From assembly GCF_003044275.1 (NCBI RefSeq), contig NZ_PZPL01000001.1, forward strand, positions 930,001 through 994,000: a DNA stretch of 64,000 nt, in the 5' to 3' direction. A program made the position numbers and the translations under genes. Numbering within the stretch: position 1 is the stretch's first letter; every line of letters starts with the position of its first letter. The notes under the pieces were generated by a model. That model made no database searches. It was not told where the DNA came from and saw nothing but the letters and a program-made list of their open reading frames with translations. This document shows positions 60,102-64,000 of this stretch, one piece after another. This DNA is from Rathayibacter caricis DSM 15933 (lineage in GTDB: Bacteria; Actinomycetota; Actinomycetes; Actinomycetales; Microbacteriaceae).

Positions 60102-61229
60102 ATGACGTTCTCGCGTGGACTCACGACGCTGGCCACCGCCGGCCTCATCACCCTCGGCCTCGCCGCCTGCTCGGCCAGCCCCGCCAACTCCGGCGGCGCC
60201 GCGAGCGGCGAGGGCGCCGAAGGCGACTGCACCGTGGGCATCTCGATGCCCACCCGCAGCCTCGAGCGCTGGATCAACGACGGCGAGGGACTCCAGTCCC
60301 AGCTCGAGGACGAGGGCTGCACCGTCGACCTCCAGTACGCCGACAACAAGACCGACCAGCAGATCTCGCAGATCCAGAACCAGATCGCCGGCGGCTCGAA
60401 GATCCTCGTGATCGCGGCCATCGACGGAGAGGCGCTCGCGCCGGTCCTGTCCGAGGCGAAGAAGCAGAACGCGACCGTCATCGCCTACGACCGCCTGATC
60501 AACGGCACCGCCGACGTCGACTACTACGCGACGTTCGACAACTACAAGGTCGGCCAGCTCCAGGGCCAGTACATCGAGGAGACCCTCGACCTCGCCAACG
60601 CCGCGGGTCCCTTCACCCTCGAGCCCTTCGCCGGCAGCCCCGACGACAACAACGCCAAGTTCTTCTTCTCGGGTGCGTGGGACGTCCTGCAGCCCTACGT
60701 CGAGAGCGGCAAGCTCGTCGTCCCCTCGGGCAAGTCGCCCGCCTCGAACGACGACTGGGCCTCCATCGGCATCCAGGGCTGGGCCTCCGACAAGGCGCAG
60801 TCCGAGATGGACAACCGCCTCTCCTCCTTCTACACGGGTGACCAGAAGGTCGACGTGGTCCTCTCCCCCAACGACAGCCTCGCGATCGGCATCGAGGCGT
60901 CGCTGAAGTCGGCCGGCTACGCGCCCGGCGCCGACTACCCGGTGATCACCGGTCAGGACGCCGACAAGGCCAACGTCAAGGCGATCCTCGCCGACGAGCA
61001 GTCCATGACCGTGTGGAAGGACACCCGCACCCTCGGCGACCGCGTCTTCCAGATGGTGCAGTCGATCGTCGCGGGCGAGGAGCCCGAGGTGAACGACACC
61101 GAGACGTACGACAACGGCGAGAAGGTCGTCCCCTCCTACCTCCTCGAGCCGCAGGTCGTCGTGAAGGACGACGTGCAGTCGACCCTCGTCGACTCCGGCT
61201 TCCTGAAGGCCGGTGACGTCGGGCTCTGA
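60102..61229 (+). CDS. chvE: Multiple-monosaccharide ABC transporter substrate-binding lipoprotein (ChvE-like)
   Basis: A 375-residue binding protein. Lipobox LGLAACS with Cys near residue 23. Periplasmic-binding type 1 fold: [57 protein letters not shown] and [18 protein letters not shown], all typical of ChvE. It should bind aldoses such as arabinose, galactose, glucose or xylose. ATG 60102 is preferred over ATG 60093, whose spacing to AGAGAGG is too short. A long stem-loop separates it from mmsA. Confidence 0.92.
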   Translation: MTFSRGLTTLATAGLITLGLAACSASPANSGGAASGEGAEGDCTVGISMPTRSLERWINDGEGLQSQLEDEGCTVDLQYADNKTDQQISQIQNQIAGGSKILVIAAIDGEALAPVLSEAKKQNATVIAYDRLINGTADVDYYATFDNYKVGQLQGQYIEETLDLANAAGPFTLEPFAGSPDDNNAKFFFSGAWDVLQPYVESGKLVVPSGKSPASNDDWASIGIQGWASDKAQSEMDNRLSSFYTGDQKVDVVLSPNDSLAIGIEASLKSAGYAPGADYPVITGQDADKANVKAILADEQSMTVWKDTRTLGDRVFQMVQSIVAGEEPEVNDTETYDNGEKVVPSYLLEPQVVVKDDVQSTLVDSGFLKAGDVGL

Positions 61230-61236
61230 TCCCGAG

Positions 61237-61272
61237 GCGGGGGCGGGGAGGAGTGATCCTCCCCGCCCCCGC
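61237..61272 (+). terminator. Perfect 16-bp stem-loop between chvE and mmsA
   Basis: GCGGGGGCGGGGAGGA (61237-61252), loop GTGA, and its exact complement (61257-61272), 8 bases after the chvE stop. There is no U-tract. It probably stabilises chvE mRNA and attenuates expression of the transporter genes. Confidence 0.65.
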
Positions 61273-61314
61273 TCACCCCGTCCTCACCCACCACGACCAC
61301 GAAGCGAGGCCCCG

Positions 61315-62856
61315 TTGGCCAGTCCCATCCTCATCATGCGCGACATCGTCAAGGAGTTCGGCGGCGGCGTCCGCGCCCTCGACGGCGTCTCGCTCTCGGT
61401 GCAGCCCGGCGAGGTGCACGCGATCTGCGGCGAGAACGGCGCCGGCAAGTCGACGCTGATGAAAGTCCTCTCGGGCGTGTACCCCACCGGCAGCTTCGAG
61501 GGCACGATCGAGTTCGAGGGCCGGGCGGCGCAGTACCGCTCGATCAACGACAGCGAGGCCGACGGCATCGTGATCATCCACCAGGAGCTCGCCCTCAGCC
61601 CCTACCTCTCCATCGCCGAGAACATCTTCCTCGGCAACGAGAAGTCCAAGCGCGGAGTCATCGACTGGAACGCGACGAACGCCGAGGCTGCGACGCTGCT
61701 CGCGCGGGTCGGCCTCGCCGAGAACCCCGCGACCAAGATCCTCGAGCTCGGAGTCGGCAAGCAGCAGCTCGTCGAGATCGCCAAGGCCCTGGCCAAGCGC
61801 GTGAAGCTCCTCATCCTCGACGAGCCCACCGCGGCGCTGAACGACGAGGACAGCGACCACCTGCTGGGCCTGATCGACCAGCTGCGCCGCCAGGGCATCA
61901 CCTGCATCATCATCAGCCACAAGCTGAAGGAGATCCGCGCGATCGCGGACACCGTCACGATCATCCGCGACGGCCGCACGATCGAGAGCTTCGCGATGAC
62001 GGCGGAGCAGGCGAGCGAGAGCCGCATCATCCGCGCGATGGTCGGCCGCGACCTCAACAGCATGTTCCCGCCGCGCGATCCGCAGATCGGCGAGGAGAAG
62101 CTGCGCGTCGAGAACTGGACCGTGCACCACCCCGTCGACGTCGACCGCGTGGTCGTCGAGAACGCCTCCTTCACCGTGCGCGCGGGCGAGATCGTGGGAT
62201 TCGCGGGGCTGATGGGCGCGGGCCGCACCGAGCTCGCGATGAGCATCTTCGGCCGCAGCTACGGCACCGGCATCTCGGGCCGCGTCTTCAAGGACGGCAA
62301 GGAGATCCAGACCCGCACCGTCGACGAGGCGATCCGCAACGGCCTCGCCTACGCGACGGAGGACCGCAAGCGCTACGGCCTCAACCTCATCGGCGACATC
62401 ACCGTCAACGTCTCGGCCGCAGCGCTCTCGCGCCTCGCCCGTCTGGGCGTGATCGACAAGCACCGCGAGTACAAGGTCGCCGACTCGTACCGCTCGAAGA
62501 TGAACATCAAGGCCCCGAGCGTCTCGGCCGTCACCGGCAAGCTCTCCGGAGGCAACCAGCAGAAGGTCGTCCTCTCGAAGTGGATCTTCTCGGGTCCCGA
62601 CGTGCTGATCCTCGACGAGCCCACCCGCGGCATCGACGTGGGGGCCAAGTACGAGATCTACGGCATCATCAACGAGCTCGCGGCCCAGGGCAAGGCCGTC
62701 GTCGTGATCTCGTCCGAGCTGCCCGAGCTGATCGGGCTCTCCGACCGCATCTACACCATCTCCGAAGGCCGCATCTCGGGCGAGGTCGCCCGCGCCGATG
62801 CGACCCAGGAGCACCTCATGCACTTCATGACCGCAGGGAAGGACCAGGCCCGATGA
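61315..62856 (+). CDS. mmsA: Multiple-monosaccharide ABC transporter ATP-binding protein
   Basis: A 513-residue protein with two ABC domains, as in the RbsA/XylG/GguA group. Domain 1: [46 protein letters not shown]. Domain 2: the degenerate Walker [17 protein letters not shown], the signature [14 protein letters not shown], and [22 protein letters not shown] 61315 follows GCGAGG and matches the family start ([14 protein letters not shown]). Its stop overlaps the permease start. Confidence 0.93.
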   Translation: MASPILIMRDIVKEFGGGVRALDGVSLSVQPGEVHAICGENGAGKSTLMKVLSGVYPTGSFEGTIEFEGRAAQYRSINDSEADGIVIIHQELALSPYLSIAENIFLGNEKSKRGVIDWNATNAEAATLLARVGLAENPATKILELGVGKQQLVEIAKALAKRVKLLILDEPTAALNDEDSDHLLGLIDQLRRQGITCIIISHKLKEIRAIADTVTIIRDGRTIESFAMTAEQASESRIIRAMVGRDLNSMFPPRDPQIGEEKLRVENWTVHHPVDVDRVVVENASFTVRAGEIVGFAGLMGAGRTELAMSIFGRSYGTGISGRVFKDGKEIQTRTVDEAIRNGLAYATEDRKRYGLNLIGDITVNVSAAALSRLARLGVIDKHREYKVADSYRSKMNIKAPSVSAVTGKLSGGNQQKVVLSKWIFSGPDVLILDEPTRGIDVGAKYEIYGIINELAAQGKAVVVISSELPELIGLSDRIYTISEGRISGEVARADATQEHLMHFMTAGKDQAR

Positions 62857-64000
62857 GCGCCACGACCACCACAGCGCCGAGCGGCACGCCCGCGAACACG
62901 CCGTCCACGCCGCCGCGGCGCGGGCTCCGGATGAACGTCAACCTGCGTCAGTACGGCATCCTCGCCGCGCTCGGCGTCATCATCCTGCTCTTCCAGCTCC
63001 TCACCGGCGGGCGCCTGCTCCTGCCCGGCAACGTCAACAACCTGATCCAGCAGAACGCCTACGTGCTGATCCTCGCGATCGGCATGGTGATGGTGATCAT
63101 CGCCGGCCACATCGACCTCTCGGTCGGCTCGGTCGTGGCGATGGTCGGAGCGATCTCGGCGATCGCGATGAACAACTGGGGCCTGCCCTGGGGCGTCGCC
63201 GTCGTCGTGGCGCTCCTCACCGGAGCGCTGGTCGGCGCCTGGCAGGGCTTCTGGGTGGCGTTCGTGGGCATCCCCGCGTTCATCGTCACCCTCGCGGGCA
63301 TGCTGATCTTCCGCGGATTCACGCTGGTGCTGCTCACCGGCGGCACGATCAACGGCCTCCCCACCGCCTTCACCGCCATCGGTGCCGGCTGGCTCCCGGG
63401 CGTCCTCGGCGGCATCCTCGGCCGCGACGCGCTCACCCTCCTGCTCGGAGTCGTCGTCTCGGCGGTCCTCGTCGTGCAGCAGCTGCGCACCCGCGCCACG
63501 CTCCGCCGCCTCGAGCTCCCGCGCGAGCCGATCGCGTCGTTCTGGATCAAGGCCGCCATCGCGGTCGTCGCGATAATGGCCCTCGCCTGGCTCCTCGCCG
63601 GCTACAGCGGCACCCCGATCATCCTGATCGTGCTCGCCGTGCTGATCCTCGCCTACAGCTTCGTCCTCGGCCGCACCGTGTTCGGCCGCCACATCTACGC
63701 GATGGGCGGCAACCTCTTCGCCGCGATGATGTCGGGCGTGAAGACGAAGTGGGTCAACTTCTTCATCTTCGTGAACATGGGAGTGCTGGCCGGAGTCGCG
63801 GGCGTCGTGAGCACGGCGCGCGCGGGCGGCGCCGTCGCCTCCGCCGGGCAGAACTACGAGCTCGATGCGATCGCCGCGGTCTTCATCGGCGGAGCCGCGG
63901 TGCAGGGCGGAGTCGGCACCGTCGTCGGCGCCGTCATCGGCGGCCTCGTGATGGGCGTGCTCAACATGGGCCTGTCGATCCTGTCGGTCGACGCCGCGTG
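62853..64000 (+). CDS. mmsB: Multiple-monosaccharide ABC transporter permease (partial, runs off the window)
   Basis: The first 382 codons of a GguB/XylH-type permease, starting at an ATG that overlaps the mmsA stop (ATGA). A 25-residue Thr/Pro-rich N-terminus leads to about ten membrane helices. Motifs: [38 protein letters not shown], and [19 protein letters not shown] with the EAA-like NLxAAxxSG loop. The frame stays open to base 64000; about 20-40 residues are probably missing. Confidence 0.92.
   Translation, partial: MSATTTTAPSGTPANTPSTPPRRGLRMNVNLRQYGILAALGVIILLFQLLTGGRLLLPGNVNNLIQQNAYVLILAIGMVMVIIAGHIDLSVGSVVAMVGAISAIAMNNWGLPWGVAVVVALLTGALVGAWQGFWVAFVGIPAFIVTLAGMLIFRGFTLVLLTGGTINGLPTAFTAIGAGWLPGVLGGILGRDALTLLLGVVVSAVLVVQQLRTRATLRRLELPREPIASFWIKAAIAVVAIMALAWLLAGYSGTPIILIVLAVLILAYSFVLGRTVFGRHIYAMGGNLFAAMMSGVKTKWVNFFIFVNMGVLAGVAGVVSTARAGGAVASAGQNYELDAIAAVFIGGAAVQGGVGTVVGAVIGGLVMGVLNMGLSILSVDAA

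Overview
The window is about 64 kb of very GC-rich, gene-dense DNA from an actinobacterium, most probably a member of Microbacteriaceae (Rathayibacter/Clavibacter-like). Supporting signs are a NucS/EndoMS mismatch nuclease, an Lsr2 silencer, decaprenyl-phosphoribose/arabinose genes (UbiA, GtrA, DprE1, DprE2), a DUF7882-type small protein, and dispersed TCGAGTAGCCCCGCAGGGGCGTAT-type repeats. No tRNA, rRNA, CRISPR array, insertion sequence or prophage was seen. It looks like ordinary chromosome with accessory sugar-utilisation and surface-polysaccharide loci.

Layout. 0-2 kb: end of a membrane protein and a CPA1 Na+/H+ antiporter. 2-5.6 kb: decaprenylphosphoryl-arabinose supply (UbiA on minus; GtrA-DprE1-DprE2 on plus). 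5.7-7.3 kb: small unknown genes and a DUF1992 protein. 7.5-14.8 kb: the most interesting locus. A minus-strand operon encodes a BcsB-like secreted/anchored protein, a GT-C-type membrane protein and a GT2 glycosyltransferase with an N-terminal MshEN (c-di-GMP-binding type) domain. Next to it, divergently, lies a secreted beta-helix protein. 14.8-20 kb: aldo/keto reductase, GNAT, ACR3/BASS transporter, YihY and MATE proteins. 20.2-24.2 kb: two secreted fibronectin-III proteins under one strong promoter. 24.3-28.5 kb: LacI regulator with divergent MFS, SDR and a hydrolase-fold protein lacking its nucleophile.

28.5-37.5 kb: housekeeping and regulatory genes (NucS, Lsr2, SseB-like, HAD phosphatase, LysM lipoprotein, DUF7882, MarR, ABC-F, ECF42 sigma with its DGPF partner, Lrp with DUF2000). 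37.7-49.1 kb: an amino-sugar regulon. A seven-gene minus operon (sugar ABC importer, heparinase-like protein, SIS protein, NagB, NagA) faces a ROK regulator, a BadF-type kinase and an MFS transporter, with matching candidate operators in the shared control region. 49.2-50.8 kb: MT0933-type antitoxin, MTA/SAH nucleosidase and LuxS. 50.8-51.7 kb: a tandem array of about six 142-143 bp repeats. 51.7-59.7 kb: a complete kdp potassium system (extra small ORF, KdpF, A, B, C, D, E). 60.1-64 kb: ChvE-MmsA-MmsB monosaccharide importer, cut by the window edge.

Regulatory sequence is unusually readable. At least ten genes have a TANNNT-like -10 hexamer ending exactly 6 or 7 nt before the start codon, which points to leaderless mRNAs. 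Three stress-type genes share an upstream GNCAACC element placed exactly 33 nt before a -10-like hexamer. Palindromic candidate operators lie next to the LacI, Lrp, ROK and MarR genes.
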